Assembly: GCA_009760855.2 (NCBI GenBank)
Contig: WPIO01000006.1
Location: forward strand, 13,016,501-13,080,500
Direction: 5' to 3'
DNA length: 64,000 nt
DNA from: Cristatella mucedo
Taxonomy: Eukaryota > Bryozoa > Phylactolaemata > Cristatellidae
Part shown: positions 12,001 to 35,214 of the stretch, in pieces
Layout of the letters: each line of letters starts with the position of its first letter
How positions within the stretch are numbered: the first letter of the stretch is position 1
Made by a program: the position numbers and the translations under genes
The notes under the pieces: model-generated
Told to the model about the DNA's origin: nothing
The model's database searches: none
What the model saw: the letters and a program-made list of their open reading frames with translations, nothing else

Positions 12001-15000
12001 ATAAACCTGGCACCCACGGCTGGCATGCTCAGCATGCCAGCATGTGTTCTGTTTCTATGTAAGAACTGCAGCACCTCCACCTGGAGTGGCAAAACGTGCA
12101 TTGCACAGACCGGGCATGCAATTCCACTGTATTAGACGTCCCTTAGGAACAGGCAATGCCAGACTTCGTGCGGGCCTCATATTTTATTGGAGCTTGCTAA
12201 TAAATCATGTTGCACAGCTTTGGGCAGTCTGAACTCCGATCTGCTCCGCATCGACAAATTACATTGTGACAGACAGTATGTGAACCTCAGTATTGTTCGA
12301 CAACAGCTTAAACTAAACTACAGATGCCAGCATTGACCTTGGCCCATTAAGAGCTAGTAATTTTAGTGCATTAAAATAAAATCAGTATCAGCTTTTTGGT
12401 ATTTACGTCTCATACAACTAAGCCAATGCTTAAGTCGTGGCATGAGTAATTCTGCTGCTGAAGACCGCACACAATTTAGACGCTGATGCTGCTTTGCTCT
12501 TGCTGACACAGCAGCAGGGGCCCAGGGCACGATAATTACGCTCCGGGCTAACATATTGCTGCCGATCCCGTTCACCCAATCAGGTACTTGGATTTTGTAT
12601 GCAATCCTTCATGCATGAGCCAGACTATGCACAACAGAAGCACCGCTTTCTACAGAGTGGGGTTATGAAAAAATCTCACACAAACATTGCAGATTTATCA
12701 TATTCAGTTCATTTATATATCATATTCATTTGTATAGCACCCTAGGAGAACTTAATCTCTATTCAGGAGCTTCACATATGCAACGGGACTCAAGCCCACG
12801 GCCTCGGCCAGACCTTGGTCGGGGCTAGCACCTTGACCACTGAGACAAACCATCGCGGCCAGATGATCTAGGGACTTGAGCTAAGGGTTTTAACGAATCA
12901 GCAGCAGCACACGGGCAACACAGGGACCTTTTGCACACACCACACCTGTCGGGGATGATCTCAATCTTTCGAACCCCTCAGCTTTTCAAAGAGAGGTAAG
13001 TGGCAACAGAGGCCGATGTACCAAGCAGTTTACAGATACAATGGCATAGCCGACCACCACTAAATCAACCAAAGCACCACTATCACACAACATTGACACA
13101 TGGAATAGACCCCTCCCTTTGTAGACCCTACATGCTTTGTGTTCCCTCAAAACAATATCCAGCGCTAGTATTGCATCTGTATTTCACCAATAGGCGCTCT
13201 GCGCACTAAGCAGAGGGCAAATGTATCCGGAAGGCCCCTCCACTGCCAGGCAACCACTTGGCATCATGGGTTACATGTGGCATCAGCTGCAACTGTGGGC
13301 AAAGCACAGGTGAAGTTCATGAGACCGAGCAAACTCTGACATCAAGCTTTAGTGCACTGCAACCTGATCGGACTGCTCATTGCCCAAAAATATCTCATGC
13401 AAGCAACGCACCTATGTGTGACCAATAAAAATATGCCAAACAAAAATGAACATGCAAGAACGCGCAATAACACCCTGACCAAAGTGTGACAGAAGTTTAG
13501 CAATTAGCAAAGCATCAATTCAAGAGGTACTCACAACGGCAGCAGTGAACACTGCCAAGCGAAAAGGACTGACTGCAGTATTAAGCAAAAAGCCGGCAAA
13601 AGGCTTTAACGCGACTCTGTCCACGAACCTCCCCAGCCACATCTCTAATGACAGGACAGCAACAGGACGCTCGACTGCGCGCGACAAGAAAAGAGGCCTG
13701 CATTAGAGAAAAGGGTGCCTGCATCAAGCAGGATGTCTCTACCACACTAGCACAGTTATGACAAACGATCAGAACTCATTGCTTAGGCAGACATCCGCTT
13801 CCGGTCTGGCACATCAGTATCTCAGTATTAGAGCTCCCAGCCGAGGTGACCAGAAATCACAGTGTGCACTACACACGGCCGATTAAGTCAAACATGTGAT
13901 CGTGCACGATCGATACCAGTTGCCTGATTGATAACCACATCCCTCCATTTTACAGTGGTAGGGAGTTCTGGGATGCTTGCAAAGGAGGCTGGCTATAAAG
14001 AACACATACCTTCGGAGTCTGCAGTATAACTCCAAATGCACTGAATGTATCGTAGAGCAACTTTTCGTCTACCTCTGGGTCGAGATTTCCGATGAAAATG
14101 TTGGCGCCAACATCGAGGTTTTTCTGGTGAGCCGAAGCCTACAAGGTGAGCCCGGAGCATTGACAGTCTCTGCCTGCCACATCGTGCAAGGCTGCCGAAA
14201 TCCAGCAGCGAAATCTAGCAGCGGAGCAGCAGACCAAGAGTCGCGGTTCCTACCTTATTAACACGTATGGGCTTGCCGTAAATTTTTATCATGTTCATTA
14301 TTTTTATGGCATAGTCGGCGTCCTCTTCGCCGAGAAACTCCACGAACCCATATCCCTGGTGCTGCATCGTCACGCGATCTTTAGGCATGTGGACATTCAC
14401 TGCATGAGAATTTACATTGACGCACCGATGGACTAGGCGGTGGCACGTGCAAGGAGCGAATCATACTGCTATACTTACGAACGAGCAGCGAAATAGCACT
14501 GAAAGCAGCAAATACTCGGCAAGCAATTAGCCTCAAGCGTATACACACACAGCTGCGATGAAGCCTGCCCAAACCGAAAACTGCTCAACAAATTTGAATG
14601 GATATTTATACAACAAATATACATGAGAGCAGTCGGTTATACCAGCACGGGCAATATCACAAGACAATATACCAGTAATGGCGATAACGGAACATGCGGC
14701 AAGCTAAACTCTGAGGAGGCTGATGTGGCCAACTGAAAATCGTGCACAAGGGCTAATTACGATTAGAAATGCGCACCTACCGACGGGTCCTGATTGAAGG
14801 AAGAGCTCCCACAATATTGCTTCGGAAACCTTGTCGTCCAAGCCGCCGACGTAGACGGTGGCATCTACAACATGTGCAATGCAGGCGAAGTGCTACAGTC
14901 TACCCACTGGGTTAGCAGTAAAAAGAAATAAAAATAGGTGCTCTACATTCTTCTGACAAGCATATATCCAGCGCGTTTCTATTAACATAACATCTGAGCA

Positions 15001-15044
15001 AAGCGCTCACCTTGGTTCCGTTCGGCAACCGGTCCGGCCGCCAT
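3053..15044 (-). CDS. SF3B4: Splicing factor 3B subunit 4 (SF3b49/SAP49), nine coding exons
   Basis: This is the SF3b subunit of the U2 snRNP. In the family it contacts pre-mRNA near the branch site and binds SF3B2. Coding exons in order: 15044-15011, 14864-14781, 14399-14254, 14138-14010, 6101-5921, 4234-4085, 3965-3864, 3763-3572, 3408-3053. Every junction is GT-AG and the phases agree throughout, giving 1374 nt and 457 residues (the human protein is 424). RRM1 has RNP2 VYVGGL near residue 15 and RNP1 GYGFVEF near 55. RRM2 has IFIGNL near 102 and GYAFINF near 143. The family signature [20 protein letters not shown] spans exons 5-6. The remaining ~240 residues are Pro/Gly/Met-rich. Start: [11 protein letters not shown] agrees with the vertebrate MAAGPISERNQ. 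Intron 4 is ~7.9 kb and carries LINE-A in antisense. The gene looks intact and functional. Confidence 0.96.
4712..4865 (+). mobile_element. SINE-B copy in SF3B4 intron 5
   Basis: A tRNA-like B box (gtgggttcgagtcctgcagt) is followed by the SINE-B body gggcgatcctttattgccca. The copy ends with atataaatgaagctgttgaa. The A-box half is degraded. It lies antisense to the host gene. Confidence 0.8.
5020..5292 (+). mobile_element. LINE-A 3' relic in SF3B4 intron 5
   Basis: The sequence aligns by eye with the last ~40 codons of the LINE-A RT C-terminus ([10 protein letters not shown]...TTFKRNLK region) and its 3' UTR. It ends with aagtgcctacaatgagatta, like the LINE-A 3' tail. It is strongly decayed. 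Confidence 0.6.
6520..9847 (+). mobile_element. LINE-A: near full-length L2/CR1-group retrotransposon
   Basis: This non-LTR retrotransposon lies antisense inside SF3B4 intron 4. It contains one long EN+RT reading region (see 6618-9601), a ~245-bp 3' UTR, a hairpin-like tail (aaagcgcctagaaagagatt ... gagggcgctttatc) and a terminal (ATT)n tract. The 5' boundary is approximate, because no ORF1 and no clear target-site duplication could be seen. Such elements typically end in short tandem repeats rather than poly(A), which fits the (ATT)n. Confidence 0.9.
6618..9601 (+). pseudogene. LINE-A ORF2 (AP endonuclease + reverse transcriptase), one frameshift
   Basis: The frame is open from 6618, just after a stop, to 9431. 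The last ~93 codons continue in another frame to the stop at 9601. Endonuclease motifs are present: WNPRSM, the catalytic Glu in [15 protein letters not shown] and LSDHMQI. RT motifs are present: [43 protein letters not shown] (motif A), [12 protein letters not shown] (motif B) and [11 protein letters not shown] (catalytic YADD). The break is a T6 run near 9316-9321. The copies at 43.9, 34.2 and 63.4 kb all have T4 there. No ATG precedes the first endonuclease motif in frame, so the true start lies upstream or is mutated. This is the youngest-looking copy in the window. It is inactive as written, unless the T run is a sequencing error. Confidence 0.92.
9848..10750. other. Unassigned SF3B4 intron 4 sequence
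   Basis: There is no exon-like signal and no match to the repeat families seen elsewhere. Short open frames on the minus strand just after the LINE tail are not recognisable. Confidence 0.4.
10751..10980 (+). mobile_element. Weak LINE-A 3' UTR relic
   Basis: A segment with taaaaagaagagaaacgtac, then ctgttcctcgatgcatttgc and a gtgctcatgcatgctgtcaa block resembles the LINE-A 3' UTR order (lysine-rich end, then gtgcttatgcgtgctgacac). The match is poor, so the call is tentative. Confidence 0.35.
10985..11540 (-). pseudogene. Tc1/mariner transposase relic
   Basis: The minus strand encodes [16 protein letters not shown] followed by a [16 protein letters not shown]-like stretch near 11.5 kb. This is the start of the paired-like DNA-binding region of Tc1 transposases. 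Further along the same strand, weak remnants of the central catalytic-domain region can be followed to about 11.0 kb. Stops and frameshifts abound, so this is a dead copy in SF3B4 intron 4. Confidence 0.55.
11795..11890 (-). mobile_element. SINE-B fragment
   Basis: The reverse strand reads a B-box-like segment (ttcgagtcctgaagcagg). A diverged SINE-B body and an end related to AAGAGGCTG follow. It is partial and decayed. Confidence 0.5.
12723..12862 (-). mobile_element. SINE-A copy in SF3B4 intron 4
   Basis: Read on the minus strand it has the full SINE-A order: tRNA-like head (tggtttgtctcagtggtcaa), B box, and tail gctcctgaatagagattaag ending ctatacaaatg. It lies in the same orientation as the host gene. 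Confidence 0.82.
12863..14009. other. Unassigned SF3B4 intron 4 sequence
   Basis: No recognisable exon or mobile element. This is the 5' part of intron 4, ending at the exon 4 donor (GTATGT on the minus strand, at 14009-14004). Confidence 0.45.
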
Positions 15045-15760
15045 GCTCGTTGAACTGAATGTCAAGGTCGTCTGCAGAAGTTCTCACCTCGGCCTTGGGC
15101 TTCGTCCGCTGCGCCGATCGGCCGCTAGCTGCGCGCAGTTCATCGGCTCAGCAGCGACTGGAAGGTGAACGTGCGCGGGTGCGCTGTCTGCAAATTTTAT
15201 AAATTAGCTAGTCTGATGCTGGAGCGTGTTAAAATGCGGCGAGGTGCGTGGAGAAACGGGCGCTTAACGGATTAAGCGAAATCCCGTTGAAAGCAGAAAC
15301 AACACAATGCATCCTGCACGCTTCATCATGTTACGCGAATTGGACGCTGGCATGCAAGCAAGCGTCCAACATGAAATTGCGCATACGACAGAGACTGCGG
15401 AGCGGCGTCGCTGCGAGCTGCAGGCGCCTCTCGCTCCGGCTGACGACGGCCTTACGGACATCCGGTCGCGTCGTCCCGTAAAAAGTTTATTTACGGGAAC
15501 GCTGAATACCAGAAAGCGAGGTCGCCCACCAGTTAGATATTGAACGGATTTCTTTTGCGCAAGCGCTTACTCTTTGTAGAAGTGTCAGCGCCGAAGCGAT
15601 TTGCCTACGGACGCTGGCCATGCAGTTGTCCGCCCAGTATACTGTAGCTCAGCCGCATCGCCGAAGTGCAGCAGAGGCGATCCCTTCCAGCTGACAAACC
15701 TCTTCCGTTACTTGCACGTGTAGAAGGTGACACGCCAAGCCTTCGGCCGAGTGCCCGCAC
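15045..15760. promoter_or_regulatory. Likely bidirectional promoter / CpG-rich zone
   Basis: This stretch is visibly richer in CG dinucleotides than the flanking DNA. It lies immediately upstream of the SF3B4 start (minus) and upstream of the divergent ASB gene (plus). No TATA box or other element can be assigned with confidence. The promoter role is inferred from position and composition. Confidence 0.45.
15307..15543 (+). CDS. Possible small ORF with an AT-hook-like end (78 residues)
   Basis: I do not recognise this frame. It is an ATG-to-TGA reading in the CpG-rich zone between two divergent genes. The middle is charged and helical-looking (Glu/Arg-rich, including ETAERRRCELQ). The C-terminus is RKRGRPPVRY, which contains the GRP core of an AT-hook DNA-binding motif. 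Overlapping frames of similar length exist on both strands (15248-15481 plus, 15264-15461 minus), as often happens in CG-rich DNA, so chance is a serious alternative. It could also be part of a 5' exon of the ASB gene. Confidence 0.2.
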   Translation: MHPARFIMLRELDAGMQASVQHEIAHTTETAERRRCELQAPLAPADDGLTDIRSRRPVKSLFTGTLNTRKRGRPPVRY

Positions 15761-15929
15761 TCATTGTCCGCCGAGCAACGCGGCAGTGCCGGTCAGCCTT
15801 GCTGTGCTACTTGCTTGAACTGTGGACTTCTCTGGTAGGGGCTTTCTTGCCACGTGCAAAGCTGTTTCGGAAGCATATCGGTAGATATGGCGATACTCCT
15901 TAAACTCTATGCGGCTGCCTGTCTCCGAA

Positions 15930-16142
15930 AATTCACCGGCCAACTTTATGCTCGGGAAAAATGCCAAAATGAGGACCTGCTTAGACCAGAGTGAGACAGC
16001 CGGACCAGTTCGTGCGCTTGTGACGTTTCGCCTAGAATACTGCAATTTCATTTCTACGTAACTTCTGGCCAGTGACCCTGATCGTCGGAGAATGGCGCAT
16101 AACTCAGCCTGGGCTGTCACCGGCGGCCTAGCAGCCACACCA
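15930..16142 (+). mobile_element. LINE-A RT C-terminal relic
   Basis: The plus strand matches the LINE-A segment [20 protein letters not shown]...RLDFCNS at low identity (aaaatgaggacctgcttaga and gtttcgcctagaatactgca are recognisable). It is short, 5'- and 3'-truncated and frameshifted. Confidence 0.6.
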
Positions 16143-16315
16143 CAAATGTCAGCAGCTCTTTAAAAAGAATGATGGCCCTCTATGGGAACCCATTCGGAAT
16201 GGGTGAGCCAACAGGCACGGCCAGCTGTCTTTGAAGGCCCATCCAAAGAAATTCCATGTGCTAACCGTCCTCTGGACAAAAATCTCGAAGCCCAGTAAGC
16301 CCTCGTGGTCGGTAG

Positions 16316-16316
<1 letters not shown>

Positions 16317-16398
<82 letters not shown>
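16317..16398. repeat. (CT)n microsatellite
   Basis: About 80 bp of uninterrupted CT dinucleotides. It creates spurious Ser-Leu and Arg-Glu frames. Confidence 0.97.
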
Positions 16399-16587
16399 AA
16401 GCTTCGTAGCCAGCCCTCTGGACATCAAGGGTGGGAGCAGTTACTGTGATTGGAGCTGTAAAGCTGCAGCCTTGGTTGGAGCAGCATGGCCCTATCAGCC
16501 AGACGGTGGGGGGGGGGGGCTTTGTCACTCAGCCATGTCTCCCCATGGCCTTCCTCTTTTAACCGTCACAGCTGTGCATGTGCGCAG

Positions 16588-16875
16588 AAACACACACAAG
16601 CACACATGCACACACACACACATGCACACACACACACACATGCACACACACACATGCACACAAACACATGCACACAAACACATGCACGCACACACATGCA
16701 CGCACACACACATGCACACACACATGCACACACAAACACACACACACATGCACACACACACACATGCACACACACTCATGCACACACACACATGCACACA
16801 CACACATGCACACACACACACACATGCACACACACAAACACGTGCACACACACACACACACACACACATGCACAC
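16588..16875. repeat. (CA)n / (ACACACATGC)n composite satellite
   Basis: About 290 bp of CA repeat punctuated by regular ATGC units (acacacatgcacacac), so it reads as His-Thr-Met on one strand and Cys-Val on the other. The open frames across it are artefacts of the repeat. Confidence 0.95.
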
Positions 16876-16969
16876 TCTGTCTCTAGCTTGTCACTCAGCA
16901 GCTTGTGGCAGTATTGCTTGAAGGCAAGGGAGTGGTCGAAGAAAATAGAAAAGCAAGTAAAAGTCTACC

Positions 16970-17105
16970 AATTCAGGAGCCTCATTTATATAGCTGCAGA
17001 AGAGCCTCAGGTGCTGTTGCCTCGCTTGCTTCAGGCAGCACAGAATTGCCTGCTGCTGCTAGACTCACACTCGTGACCTGGGTTGAATTGAAGTGGGAGC
17101 ACGTC
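16970..17105 (-). mobile_element. SINE-B copy
   Basis: Reverse-strand SINE-B: a diverged tRNA-like B box, a body with tgctgcctgaagcaagcgag, and an end with tataaatgaggctcctgaat. It is old and diverged. Confidence 0.55.
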
Positions 17106-18370
17106 ACCCATAGGCTCCTACCCAAAGGCCAAAAAGACTGTAGCAGCAGACTATTCATGGCCTGCTGCTGCTGCTCCTGCAGGATCGAGTCAAACCCTCG
17201 CCTTGGGCATGCCCTGGTATGCCCAAGGCTAGCATCTGGCAGGGGGGGTCAAAAACTGTTGCTGTATTTAATAAATGCTTGTCAACTACAAGACTAGAAC
17301 ACTGTGACCTCGGTCGTCATCAAACTTAACCTCGATGGCCAAAGCTGTGCTGGCCACAGTAGTAGCTCCCGTAGAATGCTCAGCCGTGACAAAGCTGCCG
17401 TGATGCAGCGCTATTTGAGCAGGAGCCCATGGAATGAGGTCGATGGTTTGCAAGCACCGGCCACCGGCAGTTTTGGGATGCATGCACAGCTTACTGAGCA
17501 AAATGTGAACCAAATGGCTCGAATTCTTCTTCTTTCTCATTGGAAATGTGTAAATTTCAGAATGCATTCTCATCCTGATCACGAGAGCAAAGTTTATGGG
17601 TAATAACATCCATTTTACCTGCTTTTGAGGCATAGCAAATTAGGAAATAATGCTTAGTACCCAGGAAAAATTTGTGTTACATAGTGTGATCAATGATTTA
17701 GCTATACTAGCATGTTACAGTCTTGGAAAATTGGAGCCTGATACTGAGGTGACGTCTGTGTAGTTCGGCCACGGGCCCACAATATCCTCGGGGCGGCACT
17801 GCTGGGATGTATTAGCGAATGGATAATGCCAGGCCTTGCCAGGCCCAGAGTGAGCTGTATTCAGCTGCTTCTTGCACTCTAAGCTCAAGACGTGTTTTTT
17901 CTAGCAGCCAGTGTTATCTCTTAGAAATCGGTGAGTGTTGAGTGTGTTAGCCTCCCTCCCACAGAAGTTGATGATACACATCAACTTCTGTGGCTGACGA
18001 GATGCTTTTTCTCTTTCTTCCTTGCTTACACCTACCTGTAGATATTCAGCTGTGATGTTAGAATGCCACGAAACTCCGGTTGTCTGCTCGTCAGTTCTTT
18101 AGGTTCATCCATGTGCATGGGTGCCTAGCCTAGCCCTCGGTCGCTTCATTCAACAGCAGCAATGCTGTTCGTGGTGAACGAGAATGTCCCCTTGCTCGAT
18201 ATTTCAGAGCTGGCATCATCCCAGGCTTGTAGACCAGTTTGCCTGTCCCGTGTGTAACTTGGTCCCACCCTATTCTTGTAGGCCAGTGGAAAGTGCATGG
18301 TCGACCATGGGCATTGCACCTTGCGACTAACTCGTTTCCTATGTGCTACATCAGACTCGTCTCACACGGC
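17106..18370. other. Unassigned DNA upstream of the ASB coding start
   Basis: I see no exon or known repeat. A short perfect inverted repeat, acagaagttgatg/catcaacttctgt, lies at about 17961-17992. A 5' noncoding exon of the ASB gene may lie here or further upstream but cannot be identified. Confidence 0.35.
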
Positions 18371-18371
18371 T

Positions 18372-18454
18372 GTCTCTTTTCTCTCTCTTTCTCTCTCTTT
18401 CTCTGTCTCTGTCTCTCTATCTCTCTCTCTCTCTCTTTCTGTTTCTGTCTCTTT

Positions 18455-18530
<76 letters not shown>

Positions 18531-18575
18531 CTCTCTCTCTCTTTCTCTCCTCTCTCCTCTCTCTCTCTCCCTCTC
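18372..18575. repeat. Interrupted (CT)n microsatellite
   Basis: About 200 bp of CT repeats with CTTT and CTGT interruptions. They end ~35 bp before a plausible 3' splice site (ctctctttctAG at 18601-18612) for the first coding exon of the ASB gene. Confidence 0.95.
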
Positions 18576-18631
18576 GTTTTGTCTCCATTGAGCATGGGTA
18601 CTCTCTTTCTAGGGCTTGCACACAATGCGCG

Positions 18632-31289
<12,658 letters not shown>

Positions 31290-31939
31290 GATGCGAGCAC
31301 GTGCTGCTTCGTCGGCCGCTGCTTCGTTTGCCATCTGTCCCATTGCAGTTCTCCTCGCTGCCGCCGGCGCTGCCGCTGCCGACGCCGATGTGCCGCCAAC
31401 CATTGGCCTGGCCTGTCCGCACATCACGCGGTGCTCCCCGAGTGCTCCTAGCTGCTAGGGTGTGTTTAAAGAGAAAAATATAAGAACGAAGGAAGCAGAT
31501 TGCCAGCACTTCCTTTAGGCTCACCTTTGTTCTTTGCAGCCATCGAAACTGAGTCTTTGCAACCGATGCCACTGGTTATTTTCTCCAACTCATTTTGACC
31601 GGCTGCATCGACCGAGTGCTTTGCATTGAGTCTAAACTTGCACCGAGAACATGTGCAGCGTGCGAGTTAAATGGCACGATGCTTTCGTTAATTCCCCAGG
31701 GTGATTACGTCGCTTGTGCAAGCAGTGACTAGCTATTAAGCAGGCACTACAGATCAAAGTCTGCGACATAATAGTGATAGTAAAAAGAATAATGCTGCGA
31801 AATATGTTGCGCTCAAGATAGCTAATTCACTTTTTAGTCAGCCTCCATATGCTGGAAAGGAAGCCATATGTCGACGAATGATAGCACACACTATGTCAGC
31901 AGACATAAGGCACGCACACACACACAACCCATGGAGACC
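31290..31939. other. 3' flank of the ASB gene
   Basis: This is the presumed 3' UTR and downstream DNA of the ASB gene. No clear AATAAA signal was found close to the stop, and I recognise no repeat. Confidence 0.4.
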
Positions 31940-33470
31940 CAGCAAACTCTACGAGGAACATATGCGCGTTTCTATAGCTTGCCTAATAGATGTCGTCAAG
32001 TCAGGCGGTGTTATGACGTCAGTTGAGAATGAGTTCCGGGATTTGGGAGCATATGCAATAATGGTGTGGCCTCCAAAGCATTGTAGGTTGATTGAGGCAC
32101 AGCTGAACGAACGTCTTGAATCTGAAGAGCAGTTGGTGCGATGACTAGACTGATTGGAAAGAGGCCTAAAAGTAACTGATGAAACGATGTAGTTGATTTA
32201 CTGCTTGATGAGAGAGCCAGGTCAAGAGAAGTGTTGAAGGGTGACAATTGCAACGTTCACAACAGAAAATCCTAACAGTGGAGTTTTTTGCTAACTATAA
32301 GTATCTTAAGTCTACAGGCTGGAAGACCTGCAAGTTGGGTGTTACAGAAGTTGAGACGAATGTCCCTAATGCATGAACCAGCTTGGTTATGTTATCTTAG
32401 TCGAAGCATGCTCGAATTTGTTCGATGTTAAGTAGCTAAAGGCAGGCTTGATTGTGGAGCTGATGTGGTCGTCCAGTGACTGGCGTCTTGTAGAACATGG
32501 TACCCATATCGGTGCTCATGCTACAGGAGCTATGCTGGCCGAGACAATTTTTAGCGTTGGGTCCTTCAATTTCCGAGCGACACTAGGTTTGCCCGCATCT
32601 AGCAAGTTATTTTTATCGCCATTCAATTTGAGAAAATTAGCTACCATCTAAGTGCAAATGTCGGCAATACATGCTGAGTGGAAGTTGAGAGAGTTCAATG
32701 TGCCAGTGTGCAGGGTGGAATCAATGCACAGTTACAGTTGTTTTGTCATTCGCATAAAAATAAAAGCCTAGATTGTGCTTAGCGATTAAATCGGCAAGTG
32801 GGAGAAACTAAATAGTGAACATATGTGGACCAAGCACATATTCCTGCGGAACTCGGTACTTTTAAGGCTGCTCGGATGGCTGCTGTCATCAATACTCAGA
32901 ATCTTCCAGTGAGATTGGACCTAAAAATTGCAGTGCCGTGCCACCGATAGCCAGGTAAGATAACAGATGCTCACGATGGACTTGGTTATCCACAGTATCA
33001 AACAATGCGGACTGATCCAGCAGAATTTTTGGAGAGATTACATATGTGAGAACTCCTTTGAAGGTCGTCATACACTCGAAACAGTACTGACTGGTTAGGG
33101 CAATAACTCTAAAATGACGAACTTAGTTGCTAGGTTTTAAGTTGACATATAAGAGTTAAGCTGGTCTGCCACTACTCGTTACCCGTGTCTTTGATGGGAA
33201 CGGCAGGGGGTAAGACTGCAGAAGCTGCCTTCCTAATGAGTGGCCGGACAATGACTTTTTTCAAGGATGCAAGGTCAAGACCTAAGGTTGCGGACGTAAC
33301 TATTGCGTTGGTTATGCAGCGACACGGCAAATCTGTACGTCTCAGAATAGTGTATATAGATGGGTTCACGATATTGGGCTATTGCCAAGCTTCTTTACAA
33401 GCTTCAAGCCATTCCTTGATATTTCTCAGTGGGATTTTAAATTCTCACCCAGAAACGGTTAGTTAAAGAT
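31940..33470 (-). mobile_element. LINE-A relic (old, RT region to 3' part)
   Basis: Minus-strand pieces match LINE-A in order. Near 33.3 kb are CRCITNAIVTSATLGLDLAS and KKVIVRPLIRKA. Near 33.0 kb are LLDQSALFDTVDNQVHREHL and GGTALQF. Near 32.0-32.2 kb is the C-terminal NSFST-like end. Many stops and frameshifts show it is much older than the copy at 6.5 kb. Confidence 0.75.
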
Positions 33471-33534
33471 GACCAACCATTCGTTTGAATGGTTTACGTG
33501 TTTCTAACTCGCTCGCTGCAAACTAGCTTTTTCA

Positions 33535-34764
33535 TGAAAATATTTATTGATAAAGCACCCTCAGAGAACGAAATCTCTCTCTAGGGGCTTTGCAATTGCT
33601 GCTAAGCACGATCGAATGGTTAGTGGCAGCATGCTCCATAAACAACAAGAATAATATGGTTAGGGGTGGCATGCACTGGGTCAGCACGAATAAGCACTTG
33701 AAGGACGACTCACATGGACCCACTAAATGCTGTCATAAATAGATGCATTTTTAGTTTATTTTAAATGTGGACAAGTCAAGAGATGTCGGGATGCAAATCG
33801 GGAGTGAGTTCCAGGCTTTGGGAGCATACGAATCTGGTGAGCCTTGATGACTAACTAGGTAAGACGGTTGCTTTTCATGACCTCCGCCCGAGGTCGTGGT
33901 TTCGAATCCTGTGGTGGGCGATTCTTTATCACCAGTGCAAGCGGTGGTGATAGCCATAAAGGCTCTTCCGTCGCTATAAAAAAGAGGCTGTCAAATCAGC
34001 AAATATTTATTTATTATTTTACGAACTAAAGGCACGATCTCCAAAAAATTTAGGGTTTGTACGAGGTTTTTAATAAACTGTTTGATTCCCAAAAGCTGGT
34101 GGTATGATGCTTGGCCTGGTGGGAGTAGATCTGAGAGATAGGCTGGAGCCAAAGAATGAAGGGACCTGCAAGTGAGTGACAAAACCTGCAGTCGATGCGT
34201 TGCTTGATTGGGAGCCAGTGCAGGTCGACGAGAAGTGGTGTGATGTGGGAACATCGACGCTCACGACAGACAAGGCTAGGTGCAGAGTTTTGGACCAGCT
34301 GTAAGCCCCTAATTGCACAGGCTGGTGAGTTACAAAAATCAAGACGGGATGTCACAATGTACAGACCAATTTAGATGCAGTATCGCTGTCTTAGCAAGCC
34401 CGAATTTTAGCAATGTCATGTAGCTGAAAGTAGGCAGACTTGACTGTGGAGCTGATGTGGTCGCCAACTCAAAGGTCACTCCGGAACATGACACCTAGAT
34501 TTCGTGCAGATTCAACAGGAGATATGCTGGCATAGCCAAGTTTGAGCCTTAGCCTTTCCAATTTCTGAATCACGCTAGGTTTGCCCATAACTAGTAAGTT
34601 GGTTTTATCATCATTCAATTTAAGGAAGTGTGCTGTTATCCACGTGCGAATGTTATCAATACATGCAGCAAGGTAGTTAAGAGAATTCGACCTGCTCGAG
34701 GGCTGGTAAGGATCGAAGCAAAGGTATAACTGAGCCTCATCCGCATAGAAGTGAAAGCCTAGAT
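33535..34764 (-). pseudogene. LINE-A copy, 5'-truncated, with nested SINE
   Basis: The minus strand begins just after the YADD motif region ([16 protein letters not shown], near 34.76 kb). It runs through [37 protein letters not shown] and LLVDLHWLPIKQRID to the 3' UTR and tail at 33.54 kb. The YADD motif is mutated to YADE. SINE-B at 33838-34012 interrupts the C-terminal coding region. The 5' end meets the SPIN-like hAT fragment at 34765. Confidence 0.88.
33838..34012 (+). mobile_element. SINE-B nested in LINE-A
   Basis: A clear SINE-B copy: taggtaagacggttgctttt, B box, body gcgattctttatcaccagtg, hairpin aagcggtggtgatagcc, end aaaaaagaggctgtcaaatc and a TTATTT tail. The LINE-A sequence continues on both sides, with tacgaa repeated at the junctions as a possible short target-site duplication. 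Confidence 0.85.
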
Positions 34765-34868
34765 CAGTGGTTCTCAACCTTCTTAATGCCGCGACCCTTT
34801 AATTCAGTTCTCCATGTTGTGGCGACCCATATCCACAAAATCATTGTGCAAAATGTGTTTTCCGATGG
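34765..34868 (+). mobile_element. hAT transposon fragment resembling SPIN
   Basis: It starts with cagtggttctcaaccttctt, the characteristic terminal inverted repeat of the SPIN/Charlie-like hAT group. It continues with atgccgcgaccctttaattc, agttctccatgttgtggcga and later gtgttttccgatgg, blocks that I recall in this order in SPIN-type non-autonomous elements. The opposite TIR is not present, so the fragment is truncated or internally deleted. It sits exactly at the 5' break of a LINE-A copy. The identification is from memory of the consensus. Confidence 0.65.
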
Positions 34869-35214
34869 CGGAAAGAATTGTAAAGGGTTCTTGTAATGAA
34901 AAGTCTGATTCCCGAAACGTCGACCACGCTGATTAACTATGTGCAGCAGCAGGCAGACTGCCAAACTGGCCTAGCCAATGTGTCATTGCACGAACTTCCT
35001 GCCTGCTGCCCATCAGCCTGGGCAGACGCTCTCATCTCTTATTTCGTTAACTTCGGCGCTGCCGAGAGATAACACCTTCGTTAAACACCGGTTTATTAAC
35101 CGCCAGTCTGCCAGCATAAATGCAGACGTCGTCATTACAATCCGAAAGTAGGGGGAGGAGCACCTTCACTCTTCGTCGAACCAGCCTCCTGATTTCTAGG
35201 TAAAGTCTTAAACA

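Noticed and set aside
16486-17076. 196-codon His-Thr-rich frame and opposing Cys-Val frames
   Set aside because: These are translations of the CA/CATGCA repeat, not genes.
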